Below, one piece after another: positions 33,725 to 42,562 of a stretch of 64,000 nt of DNA (position 1 is its first letter; each line of letters begins with the position of its first letter). The notes beneath the pieces were generated by a model that was not told where the DNA came from, did not search any database, and worked only from the letters and a program-made list of their open reading frames with translations. Position numbers and translations under genes: made by a program. Source of the DNA: DASXYG01 sp036502625 (GTDB taxonomy: Bacteria; Actinomycetota; Actinomycetes; Streptosporangiales; Streptosporangiaceae). The stretch covers positions 15,605-79,604 of the forward strand of contig DASXYG010000061.1 in assembly GCA_036502625.1 (NCBI GenBank), written 5' to 3'.

Positions 33725-34538
33725 GAGCGTGGCGAACCAGGTCCCCGCCGGTTGGTATCCCGACCCCTCAGGGCAACCAGGGCAGCGCTACTGGGACGGC
33801 GTCCAGTGGACCGCCGACACCACCGCGGTGAACATGGCGGAGATCTCCGCCGTCCTCGCCGAAGTCGGCATCCAGCCGCGCCACGGCGACGGAACACCGT
33901 TCGGCGAGCCCGTGGTCGTCGTCGACCAGTGCTCCATCGACACCCGCACCGGCTACCGCTACGACCTCTGGTCCGGCAGCGGCAACCTCCTCGCCCAGTG
34001 CACCGAGGACACCCGGACCCCCGACGTCGACACCACCCCCCTCGGCGAAGCGATCAAGCAGAACAACACCGACCGCGTACGGTTCCACGACCCCTCCGGC
34101 CGCGTCTGGGCGCAGCTCGCCCATCGCAAGACGTGGAAGAGCAAGATCACCGTCACCGGCCCGGACGGCCGCGAGCTCGGCCTGATCACCCAGAAGAACG
34201 TCATCGGGCGCGTCCGGTTCGACGTCACCGCGGGCGGCCAGAAGCTCGCCCAGCTCCGGTCCACGAACACCCGCCTGGCCGAGTTCGGCATCACCGACCA
34301 GACGGGCACCACCGTCGGCCGGATCCTCAAGCTCGGCAACTACGCGTCGTGGCGGCCCCTGCGCGACGCCAAGGCGATCGGCCGCTACGTCCTCGACCTC
34401 CCGGTGCGCCTGCCGCAGCCCCTGATCACCCTGGCCCTGGTGGCACCCGTCGCCGTCGACCTCGCGTTCAACCCCAGCCAGGCCGGCTACCGCAACGCCG
34501 AACGCCTGGCCGCCAACGGCTTCAAGTCCCCTCGCTGA
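33723..34538 (+). CDS. DUF2510 protein with scramblase/LOR-like domain
   Basis: The 271-residue protein has a GTG start inside the island's right repeat. The N-terminal DUF2510 module is VPAGWYPDPSGQPGQRYWDG (about 8-32). The rest resembles the phospholipid-scramblase/LURP-one beta-barrel: GRVWAQLAHRKTWKSKITVT, GLITQKNVIGRVRFDVTAGG, then a C-terminal hydrophobic stretch (LITLALVAPVAVDLAF). No scramblase activity is implied. Before the island inserted, this gene probably lay directly downstream of tRNA-Lys. It overlaps the convergent TetR gene by 17 bp. Confidence 0.8.
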   Translation: MSVANQVPAGWYPDPSGQPGQRYWDGVQWTADTTAVNMAEISAVLAEVGIQPRHGDGTPFGEPVVVVDQCSIDTRTGYRYDLWSGSGNLLAQCTEDTRTPDVDTTPLGEAIKQNNTDRVRFHDPSGRVWAQLAHRKTWKSKITVTGPDGRELGLITQKNVIGRVRFDVTAGGQKLAQLRSTNTRLAEFGITDQTGTTVGRILKLGNYASWRPLRDAKAIGRYVLDLPVRLPQPLITLALVAPVAVDLAFNPSQAGYRNAERLAANGFKSPR

Positions 34539-35127
34539 GACCGCTCTCCGCGTCCCGGGTTCCCGCCGGGGTGAGGCCGTCGATGAGGAGGGCCACCATG
34601 CGGCGGTTGTACGCGAGGCCCTCGCCGGGGACCGGCTGGCAGAGCTGGGCGATGGCGTGCAGGAGGTCCTTGGGGCCGATGTCCGCGCGGGCCGCGCCGC
34701 CGGACGCCGCCGCCTCCAGGAGCGCGCCGAGGGTGGGGCCCAGGCGCCGCATGAAGTACGCGGGGAGCTCGTCGAACGCCGGATCGCCGGAATGGAGGGC
34801 GGTGGCCAGGCCCCGCTTCGTCGCCAGGAACTCCGTGTAGCGGTGCAGCCACATCGTGAGGGCCGTTCCCGGTTCGTGTTCGGCGCTCAGGGCCGGGCCG
34901 GCGTCGGCGCAGGCGTCGATGCCGTGCTCGATGACCGCCTTGACGAGGTCGGAGCGGCGCGGGAAGTGCCGGTACAGGGTGCCGACACCGACGCCGGCCA
35001 GGTCGGCGATCTCCTTCGCGGGGGCGTCCACGCCCGACGTCGCGAAGACGGACTTCGCCGCCTCCAGCAGCGAGCCGACGTTGCGCCGCGCGTCGGCGCG
35101 CAGCCGGCGCGGCGCGCGTTCGGACAC
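34522..35127 (-). CDS. TetR-family transcriptional regulator
   Basis: The 201-residue protein has the TetR helix-turn-helix ARRNVGSLLEAAKSVFATSG, then APAKEIADLAGVGVGTLYRH and FPRRSDLVKAVI. The ligand domain follows (TALTMWLHRYTEFLATKRGL ... LLIDGLTPAG), of the SBD type usual for TetRs next to aldo/keto reductases. It is divergent from the reductase gene with a palindromic operator between them, so it very likely represses that gene and itself. Confidence 0.93.
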   Translation of the reverse strand: MSERAPRRLRADARRNVGSLLEAAKSVFATSGVDAPAKEIADLAGVGVGTLYRHFPRRSDLVKAVIEHGIDACADAGPALSAEHEPGTALTMWLHRYTEFLATKRGLATALHSGDPAFDELPAYFMRRLGPTLGALLEAAASGGAARADIGPKDLLHAIAQLCQPVPGEGLAYNRRMVALLIDGLTPAGTRDAESGLSEGT

Positions 35128-35141
35128 GGCACCTCCCTCGC

Positions 35142-35173
35142 TTGCTTTTCCGGAAAAGCTTTCCGTATAGTAC
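35142..35173 (+). promoter_or_regulatory. Promoter with perfect 16-bp palindromic TetR operator
   Basis: GCTTTTCCGGAAAAGC (35144-35159) is a perfect palindrome. On the plus strand it covers part of TTGCTT (-35, 35142-35147) and most of the 18-bp spacer before TATAGT (-10, 35166-35171). A second partial repeat, TTCCG (35161-35165) with CGGAA (35174-35178), follows. Binding here would block RNA polymerase at the aldo/keto reductase promoter. Confidence 0.65.
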
Positions 35174-35233
35174 CGGAATAGCGTTCCACTTCATCTCAGG
35201 GTACGGCATCGCCGGCCCCATCGGGAGATCCCC

Positions 35234-36256
35234 ATGCGGTACCGCACGCTCGGCCGGACCGGCATCAAGGTCAGCCCGTACGCACTCGGCGCGCTGATGC
35301 TCGGCGTGTCCATCGGCAACCCCGACCACGACGACTCGGTCCGCATCATCCACAAGGCGCTGGACGCGGGCATCAACGTCATCGACACCGCCGACGCGTA
35401 CGGCGAGTCCGAGGTGGTCGTCGGGAAGGCGCTCAAGGGGCACCGCGACGGGGTCGTCCTCGCGACCAAGGTGAGCCGGCCGGTGGGCGAGGATCCCAAC
35501 CAGCAGGGCGGCTCGCGGCGGTGGATCATGACCGCGGTGGAGAACTCGCTGCGCCGCCTGGGCACGGACCACATCGACCTCTACCAGATCCACATGCCGG
35601 ACCCCGACACGGACATCGAGGAGACGCTCTCCGCGCTCTCGGACCTGGTCAGAAGCGGGAAGGTGCGGACGATCGGGGCGTCGCACACGCCGCCGTCGGA
35701 CATGGTCGAGGCCCAGTGGATCGCCGAGCGGCGCGGCCTGGAGCGGTTCCGCGTCGAGCAGCCGGCGTACTCGCTGCTCAGCCGCGGCATCGAGAACGAG
35801 CTCCTGCCGGTCGCGCAGCGTTACGGGATGGGCACGCTGGTGTGGGGCCCGCTCGGGCAGGGGATGCTGACCGGCCGCATCCGCAAGGGGCGGCAGACGG
35901 ACGTACGCCGCGCCGCCATCATGCGGCACCTCAGCGACGAGCGCCGGATCGACGCCGTCGAGCGGCTCATCCCGCTCGCCGACGAGGCGGGCCTGCCGCT
36001 GACGCACCTCGCGATGGCGTTCGCGATCGCCCACCCGGGCGTGACCAGCGCGATCATCGGGCCGCGCACCATGGAGCAGCTCGACGACCTGCTCGCCGGC
36101 GCCGAGGTCACGCTCACCGACGACCTCCTCGACCGCATCGACGAGATCGTCCCGCCGGGCACCGACGTCGGCGCGCTCGACCAGGACTACCGGCCCCCGG
36201 CGCTGCGCAATCCGGACCTCCGCCGCCGCCCCGGCGGCGAACGCGCCGCCGCCTGA
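35234..36256 (+). CDS. Aldo/keto reductase
   Basis: The 340-residue protein has an (alpha/beta)8 barrel. The catalytic tetrad is visible: D in NVIDTADAYGESE with Tyr, Lys in VLATKVSRP, and His in IDLYQIHMPDPD. NADPH-binding features occur near the end (AFAIAHPGVTSAIIGPRTMEQLDD). Both the sequence and the pairing with a TetR suggest the AKR11/12-like group acting on xenobiotic aldehydes or ketones. The ATG start follows GGGAGA. Confidence 0.93.
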   Translation: MRYRTLGRTGIKVSPYALGALMLGVSIGNPDHDDSVRIIHKALDAGINVIDTADAYGESEVVVGKALKGHRDGVVLATKVSRPVGEDPNQQGGSRRWIMTAVENSLRRLGTDHIDLYQIHMPDPDTDIEETLSALSDLVRSGKVRTIGASHTPPSDMVEAQWIAERRGLERFRVEQPAYSLLSRGIENELLPVAQRYGMGTLVWGPLGQGMLTGRIRKGRQTDVRRAAIMRHLSDERRIDAVERLIPLADEAGLPLTHLAMAFAIAHPGVTSAIIGPRTMEQLDDLLAGAEVTLTDDLLDRIDEIVPPGTDVGALDQDYRPPALRNPDLRRRPGGERAAA

Positions 36257-36310
36257 CCCCGTACGGCGGCCTGTTCCGGGCGGGCGCCGGCCACCGCTAG
36301 TGTCGCGGCC

Positions 36311-37318
36311 ATGTCCGTCTCGGGGTGCACAGGCGTACGGTCCGCGCGGCTGCCGTGGTGGCGGCGGTGGGCGCCGGTCGCCGGGCTGCTGCTGCTGTCG
36401 CCGTTCTGCGCCGAGTACCTGATCGGCTACCAGGGCGTCATCACGAACCCGGTGGGGCAGGTGGTCGGGGTCGTGATGGTGCTGCCGATCTACGGGGCGC
36501 CGGCGGTGCTGATCCGGGAGGTCGTCCGGCGTACGGGGCGGGGGTGGCCGGCGATGCTGCTGCTGGCGGCCGCGGCGGGGCTGGTGCAGGCGGGGCTGGT
36601 CGACCAGTCGCTGTTCAACCGCGCCGAGTACACCGACGCCGCGGCGCACACGCTGATCCCCGGCCTCGGCGTGGACGTCTCCCAGTTGCTGATCTTCGTG
36701 GTGGGCCACATCGTGTGGAGCTTCGGCGCGCCGATCGCGGTCGTGGAGGCGTGCGTGCCCGCGCGCGCCGGGCGGCCGTGGCTGGGGTGGCCGGGGCTGG
36801 CCGTGCTCGCGGTGGTCTACGTGGCCGGCGCGGTCTTCTACTACTTCCAGCTCGTGGTGGCGGTCGGCTTCCACGCGACGCCCGTCCAGCTCGGCGTGGT
36901 CGTGCTGGCCGTCGCGGCGGCGGTGGCGGCCGCGTTCGCGGTGCCCCGGCGTACGGGCGAGGCCACGGGGGCCGCGCCGCCCGTCTGGGTGGCCGGTCTG
37001 GTCGCGCTGGCGCTGCTGACCGCGGACATCCTGGTGGGCGACCAGTGGGCGTGGCTGGGGGTGGCGCTCTCGGCCTCCGCCCTGGCGGTGCTCGCGGTGC
37101 TGCTGCTGGCCTGGTCGCGGCGTACGGGGTGGGGTGACCTGCACGTGCTGGTGGCCGCGGGCGCCGCGCTGCTGGTGTACGCGGCGCTCGCGTTCGCGGT
37201 GAACCCGGGGCACGTGTCGAGGTTCGAGCTGTACGCGGCGCGCGGTGTCGTCTTCGTGTGCGTGGCGGCGCTGCTGCTCTGGGCGGGCCGCCGCGTCCGC
37301 GCCGTCACGGCCGCCTGA
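36311..37318 (+). CDS. Polytopic membrane protein of unknown function
   Basis: The 335-residue protein has about nine hydrophobic segments and short loops, for example VAGLLLLSPFCAEYLIGY, VGVVMVLPIYGAPAVLI, MLLLAAAAGLVQAGLV and LLVYAALAFAV. A conserved-looking loop, VDQSLFNRAEYTDAAAHTLI, holds acidic and aromatic residues. I do not recognise the family. Confidence 0.8.
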   Translation: MSVSGCTGVRSARLPWWRRWAPVAGLLLLSPFCAEYLIGYQGVITNPVGQVVGVVMVLPIYGAPAVLIREVVRRTGRGWPAMLLLAAAAGLVQAGLVDQSLFNRAEYTDAAAHTLIPGLGVDVSQLLIFVVGHIVWSFGAPIAVVEACVPARAGRPWLGWPGLAVLAVVYVAGAVFYYFQLVVAVGFHATPVQLGVVVLAVAAAVAAAFAVPRRTGEATGAAPPVWVAGLVALALLTADILVGDQWAWLGVALSASALAVLAVLLLAWSRRTGWGDLHVLVAAGAALLVYAALAFAVNPGHVSRFELYAARGVVFVCVAALLLWAGRRVRAVTAA

Positions 37319-37433
37319 CCCCGGGGCGGGGTGACGCCCGGCTTCGTACCGGACCTGGACGGCCGGGGGCGGAAGAAATCCCGGCGGGGCGGGGTTGGGC
37401 GCGGGCAGATGTGGATCGAGTCGGGAGGTACGG

Positions 37434-38396
37434 ATGCGGGCGATCGTCGTACGGGAGCACGGTGGGCCTGAGGTGCTGGTGCCGGCGGAGGTGGCCGAGC
37501 CGGTGCCGGGGGCGGGGCAGCTCCTGGTGGCCGTGGAGGCCGTGGGGGTGAACTTCGTCGAGGCGTACAACCGGTCGGGGCACTATCCGTCGAAGCCGCC
37601 GTTCACGCCTGGCGGGGAGGCCGCGGGGACCGTGGTCGCGGTCGGCGAGAGGGTGGCGGAGTTCGGGGTCGGCGACGTGGTGGTGTCGACGAACGTGCGC
37701 GGTGCGTACGCCGAGCGTGCGCTGGTCGACGCCGACCGCGCGGTGCGGGTGCCCGAGGGCCTCGGCGCGCGGCAGGCGGCGGCCGCGCTGCTGCAGGGCA
37801 TGACGGCGCACTACCTGACGCACGCGACGTACCCGGTCCAGCCCGGCGACGCGGTGCTGGTGCACGCCGCGGCCGGCGGCATGGGGCTGCTGCTCACGCA
37901 GCTCGTCAAGGTGCTCGGCGGCCGGGTCATCGGCACGGTCTCCACCGCCGAGAAGGAGCGGCTGGCCCGCGAGGCCGGCGCCGACGAGGTGGTCGGCTAC
38001 GACGGATTCCCCGCGGCGGTGCGCGCGTTCACCGGCGGCGCGGGCGTGTCGGCGGTGTACGACGGGGTGGGCCGTACGACCTTCGACGGGAGCCTGGAGT
38101 CGCTGCGGCGGCGGGGCACGCTGGTGCTGTACGGCGCGGCGAGCGGGCCGGTGCCGCCGCTGGACCCGGCCCGGCTGCAGGCCGCCGGATCGGTGTTCCT
38201 GACCCGGCCGACGCTGGTCGACCACGTCGTGACCCGCGAGGAGCTGCTGGCGCGCGCCTCCGATGTGCTCGGCTGGGTGGCCGCGGGCGACCTCAACGTC
38301 CACATCGGGCGTACGTACCCGCTGGACTCCGCCGGCGAGGCCCACTCCGACCTGGAGGGACGGCGTACGACGGGCAAGGTGCTGCTGATCCCGTAG
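37434..38396 (+). CDS. NADPH:quinone oxidoreductase (zeta-crystallin-like MDR)
   Basis: 320 residues from the ATG at 37434, preceded by GGGAGG. The medium-chain reductase fold shows GroES-like residues 1-120 (VGVNFVEAYNRSGHYP, PFTPGGEAAGTVVAVG) and the Rossmann motif HAAAGGMGLLLTQLVKVLGG with GTVSTAEKERLAREAGADE. No zinc ligands are seen, as expected for quinone reductases, which reduce quinones with NADPH in the cytoplasm. Confidence 0.93.
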   Translation: MRAIVVREHGGPEVLVPAEVAEPVPGAGQLLVAVEAVGVNFVEAYNRSGHYPSKPPFTPGGEAAGTVVAVGERVAEFGVGDVVVSTNVRGAYAERALVDADRAVRVPEGLGARQAAAALLQGMTAHYLTHATYPVQPGDAVLVHAAAGGMGLLLTQLVKVLGGRVIGTVSTAEKERLAREAGADEVVGYDGFPAAVRAFTGGAGVSAVYDGVGRTTFDGSLESLRRRGTLVLYGAASGPVPPLDPARLQAAGSVFLTRPTLVDHVVTREELLARASDVLGWVAAGDLNVHIGRTYPLDSAGEAHSDLEGRRTTGKVLLIP

Positions 38397-38495
38397 CGGC
38401 GGGCCGTGGGAGGCGGCCGTTCCCGTCCGAATCGCGCCGGCTTATGGTGACCGCACGATCTTGGTCTGCACCCCCCGAGAAAGGCGGACCATCCC

Positions 38496-40730
38496 ATGAG
38501 CCATACGCCGAACGACGGGCCGAGCCGGCGCCGCGTACTGGGCGGAGCGGCCGGTCTGGCCGCCGGGACCGCGGTCGTCGCGGTGGGCGCGCCCGCCGGC
38601 GCGTCCGCCGCCACGCGCACCTCCCCCGATCTCGCCCGCTGGCGCCGGCAGGCGGCGAAGGTACGGATCACCCGTGATGACTGGGGCATCGCGCACGTCA
38701 CGGGCCCGACCGACGCCGACGCGGTGTTCGGGATGATCTACGCGCAGGCCGAGGACGACTTCAACCGGGTCGAGACGAACTACCTGACCAACCTCGGCCG
38801 CCTCGCGGAGGCCGAGGGCGAGAGCGCGATCTGGCAGGACCTGCGCCAGCGGCTGTTCATCGACCCCGAGACGCTGAAGTGGGACTACGCCAAGAGCCCG
38901 GCGTGGCTGCGCAAGCTCATGCAGGCGTGGGCCGACGGCCTGAACTACTACCTCGCCACGCACCCCGACGTGCGCCCGCGCGCGCTGGACCGGTTCGAGC
39001 CGTGGATGGCGCTGAGCTTCACCGAGGGCAGCATCGGCGGCGACATCGAGCGGGTGACGCTCTCCCAGCTCCAGGCGTTCTACGAGAACCGCACGGTGCC
39101 GATGACCGACGCCGAGCGCGGGCTGGTGTTCACCGAGCCGTCGGGCTCGAACGGCATCGCGGTCGCGCCGAGCCACACGCGGGACGGCCACGCCCTGCTG
39201 CTGATCAACCCGCACACCAGCTTCTACTTCCGCTCCGAGCTGCACATGACCAGCGGCGAGGGGCTCAACGCGTACGGCGCGGCCACCTGGGGCCAGTTCT
39301 TCGTCTACCAGGGCTTCAACCCGAACACCGGCTGGATGCACACCTCCACCGGCGTGGACAACGTCGACGAGTTCGCCGAGACGATCGTGGCCAACGCGGA
39401 CGGCACGAGGTCCTACCGCTACGGCACGGCGCTGCGGCCGGTACGGACGAAGAACATCACCGTCACCTACCGTACGGACGCCGGGCGGGCGACGCGCACG
39501 TTCACCACCTACGCCACGCACCACGGCCCGATCGTGCGGGAGGAGGACGGCAAGTGGGTCGCGTTCGCGCTGATGAACAAGCCCATCGAGGCGCTCAAGC
39601 AGAGCTTCCTGCGCACCAAGACGCATGACTACGCGGAGTACATCAAGGTCGCGGAGTTCAAGGCCAACAGCTCCAACAACACGCTCTTCGCCGACTCCAG
39701 CGGCGACATCGCCTTCCTGACGCCGCAGTTCATGCCGATCCGCGAGGACCGTTTCGACTACACCAAGCCCGTCGACGGCAGCAACCCGGCGACCGACTGG
39801 CGCGGGCTGTACAGCCTCAAGAATCTGCCGCAGGCGGTGAACCCGCACAACGGCTGGGCGTACAACTCCAACGACGCGCCCTGGAAGGCGGCCGGCGCGG
39901 ACAGCCCGAAGGCCGCCGACTTCCCGCGCTACTTCGACCAGGCCGGGGAGAACCCGCGCGGCCCGCACGTCTACCGGGTGATGGACGCCCGGCCCCGGTT
40001 CACCCCGCAGACGCTGATCGACGCCGCGTTCGACTCGTACCTGACCGCGTTCGCGCGCCTGCTCCCCGGCCTGATCACGGCCTGGGACAGGCTCCCCGAG
40101 GGCGGCCAGAAGGCGAAGCTCGCCGACCAGGCCGGCCTGCTGCGCGGCTGGGACTACCGATGGGCCGCGGACTCCACCGCGACGTCCCTGGCCGTGTTCT
40201 GGGGCGAGGACCTCTGGGCGGCCTGCTCCGCCGCGGCGGCGGCCGCGGGCCTCTCGGTGTGGGACTACATGGCCGACCGCGCCACCGACGCCCAGCGGCT
40301 GACCGCGCTCGACACGGCGACGCAGCGGCTGACGGCCGGCTTCGGCGGCTGGCGGGTGCCCTGGGGGACGATCAACCGCTTCCAGCGCGTGGACGACGCC
40401 ATCGTCCAGACATTCGACGACGGCAAGCCGAGCATCCCGGTGCCGTTCACGTCGGCCCAGTGGGGCTCGCTCGCCTCGTTCGGCGCGAAGGCCTACCCCG
40501 GGACGAAGCGCTACTACGGCACCAGCGGCAACAGCTTCGTCGCGGTCGTGGAGTTCGGCCCGCGGCTGCGCGCCTGGGCGGTGACGGCGGGCGGCGAGAG
40601 CGGCCACCCCGGCACGCCGCACTTCAACGACGAGGCCGAACGCTACGCGAGCGGCAACCTGCGGCCCGTCTACTTCTATCCCGACGACCTCAAGGGCCAC
40701 ATCGAGCGGACGTACAAGCCGGGCGAATGA
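38496..40730 (+). CDS. Tat-exported penicillin-acylase-family Ntn hydrolase
   Basis: The 744-residue protein has a twin-arginine signal (SRRRVLGGAAGLAAGTAVV) ending near ASA at about residue 39. The A-chain follows, then the autoprocessing site at G217/S218 (FTEPSGSNGIAV). S218 would become the N-terminal nucleophile of the B-chain. B-chain landmarks are the His-bearing LLLINPHTSFYF and the conserved NSSNNTLFADSSGDIAFLT. Family members hydrolyse side-chain amides of beta-lactams, acyl-homoserine lactones or aculeacin-type lipopeptides. The substrate is not predictable. It acts outside the cell. Confidence 0.92.
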   Translation: MSHTPNDGPSRRRVLGGAAGLAAGTAVVAVGAPAGASAATRTSPDLARWRRQAAKVRITRDDWGIAHVTGPTDADAVFGMIYAQAEDDFNRVETNYLTNLGRLAEAEGESAIWQDLRQRLFIDPETLKWDYAKSPAWLRKLMQAWADGLNYYLATHPDVRPRALDRFEPWMALSFTEGSIGGDIERVTLSQLQAFYENRTVPMTDAERGLVFTEPSGSNGIAVAPSHTRDGHALLLINPHTSFYFRSELHMTSGEGLNAYGAATWGQFFVYQGFNPNTGWMHTSTGVDNVDEFAETIVANADGTRSYRYGTALRPVRTKNITVTYRTDAGRATRTFTTYATHHGPIVREEDGKWVAFALMNKPIEALKQSFLRTKTHDYAEYIKVAEFKANSSNNTLFADSSGDIAFLTPQFMPIREDRFDYTKPVDGSNPATDWRGLYSLKNLPQAVNPHNGWAYNSNDAPWKAAGADSPKAADFPRYFDQAGENPRGPHVYRVMDARPRFTPQTLIDAAFDSYLTAFARLLPGLITAWDRLPEGGQKAKLADQAGLLRGWDYRWAADSTATSLAVFWGEDLWAACSAAAAAAGLSVWDYMADRATDAQRLTALDTATQRLTAGFGGWRVPWGTINRFQRVDDAIVQTFDDGKPSIPVPFTSAQWGSLASFGAKAYPGTKRYYGTSGNSFVAVVEFGPRLRAWAVTAGGESGHPGTPHFNDEAERYASGNLRPVYFYPDDLKGHIERTYKPGE

Positions 40731-40742
40731 CGGCCGGCCCGG

Positions 40743-40958
40743 TCAGGCCGAGATGATCGCGTCGGCGACCGCCGTGCCGAGCGCGTTCGTCGCGGCGTTG
40801 ACCGGGCCGTCCTTGCCGCCGGGATGGGTGCCGCCGGTGGCCTGATGTGCGGGAGCGGGCTGGTACACCGTGCCCTGCCCGCCCTCGCCGAGCCGCGCGG
40901 CCAGCCGGTAGCCGCCGATCTCCGCCGGGCCGCCCGGCAGCAGCGCCGATCGCGCCAT
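40743..40958 (-). pseudogene. Serine/threonine protein kinase stub
   Basis: 71 codons begin exactly like an actinobacterial Ser/Thr kinase: MARSALLPGGPAEIGGYRLA, then ARLGEGGQGTVYQP with the glycine-rich loop. The frame then runs into a short unrelated Ala/Thr tail (DGPVNAATNALGTAVADAII) and stops. The VAVK lysine, catalytic loop and DFG are absent. It is a truncated remnant, although it may still be expressed. Confidence 0.7.
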
Positions 40959-41014
40959 CCCGTACCTCCTCCGAACCGGCGCAATTATGACGGAGCCGGC
41001 GCCGGCCCGGTGCC

Positions 41015-41902
41015 CTATCGGGCGGCGAGGACGCCGGGCGCGGGGCGGCCCAGCGGGGCGATCTCCGCGACCAGCGCGGCCAGGAAGTCGAAGTCGGCGT
41101 GGTTCCGCAGATCGGGCAGGTCGACGATGGCCAGGTCGACGCCCTGTTCGGCCAGGTCGGCGAAGCGGGCGGCGACGCGCGGCAGGTCGCGGTCGTCGCC
41201 GAGCAGGCCGGTGGTCGTCTTGATGATCTCGTCGTACGGGCGCCCGACGTCGGCGCAGTGCTCACGGAGGACGTCGAGCTTGTGCGGCACGCCGGCGGCC
41301 TCGAAGATGTTGCAGGCGTCGGCGAAGCGGGCGACCAGGCGGAGCGTCTTGCGCTCTCCCCCGCCGCCGATGAGGATCGGCGGGCGGCGCACCGGGGCGG
41401 GCATGTTCAGCGGGCGGTCGAGCTGGTGGTGCTTCCCGGTGTACGGCGAGGCGTCGCCGGCGAACATGCGGGTGAGGATCTCCAGGGTCTCCTCGAGCCG
41501 CTCGAACCGCTCCGCGAGGGACGGGAACGGCACACCGAGGCCGCGCGACTCCTCCTCGTTCCAGCCCGCGCCGATGCCGAGCCAGGCGCGGCCGCCGGAG
41601 AGGACGTCGATCGTGGTGGCGAGCTTGCCGAGCAGGCCGGGGTGGCGGTAGTGGACGCCGGTGACCAGGGTGCCGAACTCCAGCGTGCGCGTACGGCCGG
41701 CCGCCCACGCGATGGCCGCCCAGCCCTCGGGCATCGGGTCCTCGGACGGGCCGACGACCGGGATCTGGAAGAAGTGGTCCATGGGCCAGACGCTGTGGAT
41801 GCCGGCCGCCTCCGCGCGGTCGAGGGCGTCGGCGAAGGCGGGGGCCAGCACGGCGGGGCCGCCGGGCAGGGTGAAGTTCATCGGGTGCAGAGCGAGTTTC
41901 AT
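41015..41902 (-). CDS. LLM-class F420-dependent oxidoreductase
   Basis: The 295-residue luciferase-like TIM barrel has the N-terminus MKLALHPMNFTLPGGPAVLA, the SVWPMDHFFQIP substrate/F420 block, TLEFGTLVTGVHYRHPGLLG, the GRAWLGIGAGWNEEESRGLG signature and RPPILIGGGGERKTLRLVAR. These fit the F420-dependent TIGR03560-like subgroup. It is 22 bp downstream of a MarR gene, with two TTAGCCGACTAA boxes just before its start, so it is the probable MarR target. Confidence 0.9.
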   Translation of the reverse strand: MKLALHPMNFTLPGGPAVLAPAFADALDRAEAAGIHSVWPMDHFFQIPVVGPSEDPMPEGWAAIAWAAGRTRTLEFGTLVTGVHYRHPGLLGKLATTIDVLSGGRAWLGIGAGWNEEESRGLGVPFPSLAERFERLEETLEILTRMFAGDASPYTGKHHQLDRPLNMPAPVRRPPILIGGGGERKTLRLVARFADACNIFEAAGVPHKLDVLREHCADVGRPYDEIIKTTTGLLGDDRDLPRVAARFADLAEQGVDLAIVDLPDLRNHADFDFLAALVAEIAPLGRPAPGVLAAR

Positions 41903-41911
41903 GCGCCGATC

Positions 41912-41947
41912 TTAGCCGACTAATTCACTCCCGTGTTAGCCGACTAA
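41912..41947. promoter_or_regulatory. Two direct copies of TTAGCCGACTAA, candidate MarR boxes
   Basis: Identical 12-mers at 41912-41923 and 41936-41947, spaced 24 bp start to start. Each has TTAG...CTAA inverted ends, as in MarR-family operators. One is intergenic, 9 bp upstream of the LLM start. The other lies in the last codons of marR. The spacing is close to two helical turns. Confidence 0.55.
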
Positions 41948-42329
41948 GAATGCGGCGGAGCTCGGCCATGTCGTCCGCGCCGAGCCGCCGCGCCACCCGC
42001 CGGTCGGCGTTGCGCCACGCCCGCTCCACCGGTGCCCGCAGCGCCCGCCCCTCGTCGGTGAGGTAGACGCGCCGCGCGCGCCCCGGCCCGGACTCCCGGC
42101 GTACGTAGCCGGTGCGCTCCAGCCGCTGGAGGGCCTTGCTGACCGTGGGCGCCTCGATGCCGAGCCGCGCCGCGAGCTCCGTCTGCGTGACGCCGTCCGC
42201 CCGCCACAGCGCGGAGAGCAGGAGGTCCTGACCGGTGTGCACCCCGCGCTCGGCGAGCACCGGGTCGATCGCGCCCCGCGTGGACTTCATCGCCTTGAGC
42301 AGCGCGTACGCCACCGTCTCCTCGATCAC
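41925..42329 (-). CDS. MarR-family transcriptional regulator
   Basis: 134 residues with a GTG start (VIEETVAYALLKAMKS). Winged helix: LLLSALWRADGVTQTELAAR, then IEAPTVSKALQRLERTGYVR with the recognition helix, then wing SGPGRARRVYLTDEGRAL with basic tip. MarR proteins sense phenolics or oxidants and repress neighbouring redox or efflux genes. It lies upstream of the LLM oxidoreductase on the same strand. Confidence 0.92.
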   Translation of the reverse strand: MIEETVAYALLKAMKSTRGAIDPVLAERGVHTGQDLLLSALWRADGVTQTELAARLGIEAPTVSKALQRLERTGYVRRESGPGRARRVYLTDEGRALRAPVERAWRNADRRVARRLGADDMAELRRILSRLTRE

Positions 42330-42366
42330 CCCGCAACGCTAGCGCGCGCCACGCGCCGGAGCACCG

Positions 42367-42560
42367 ATGAGTCCTCGCACGCCCGGACCGCTCGACACGG
42401 AGTTCACCGCGGAACCGTCGACGGCCACCCGTTCCGCAGTTCGTTCATGGCGCTCGGCGACGGCGCGCACAAGCTGCCCGTGACGGCGGACGCCCGCGCG
42501 GCGATCGGCAAGGGGCCGGGCGACGCCGTGACCGTGCGCCTGGAGGAGCTGCTCGGCTGA
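42367..42560 (+). pseudogene. DUF1905 remnant, 5' part lost
   Basis: The plus-strand frame ending at 42560 encodes GVHRGTVDGHPFRSSFMALG, then GAHKLPVTADARAAIGKGPG and DAVTVRLEELLG, the C-terminal half of the DUF1905 beta-barrel. The GKTATGF/VP N-terminal half is absent. An ATG at 42367 opens a different frame (MSPRTPGPLDTEFTAEPST) that would need a frameshift to join. A decayed gene. Confidence 0.6.
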
Positions 42561-42562
42561 GG

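Noticed and set aside
33663..33738. A second functional tRNA-Lys
   Set aside because: Only the 3' half is present. There is no matching acceptor 5' strand or D-arm in the correct spacing.
38496..40730. Beta-lactam resistance claim for the penicillin-acylase-like gene
   Set aside because: The family hydrolyses many amides. The substrate cannot be read from the sequence.
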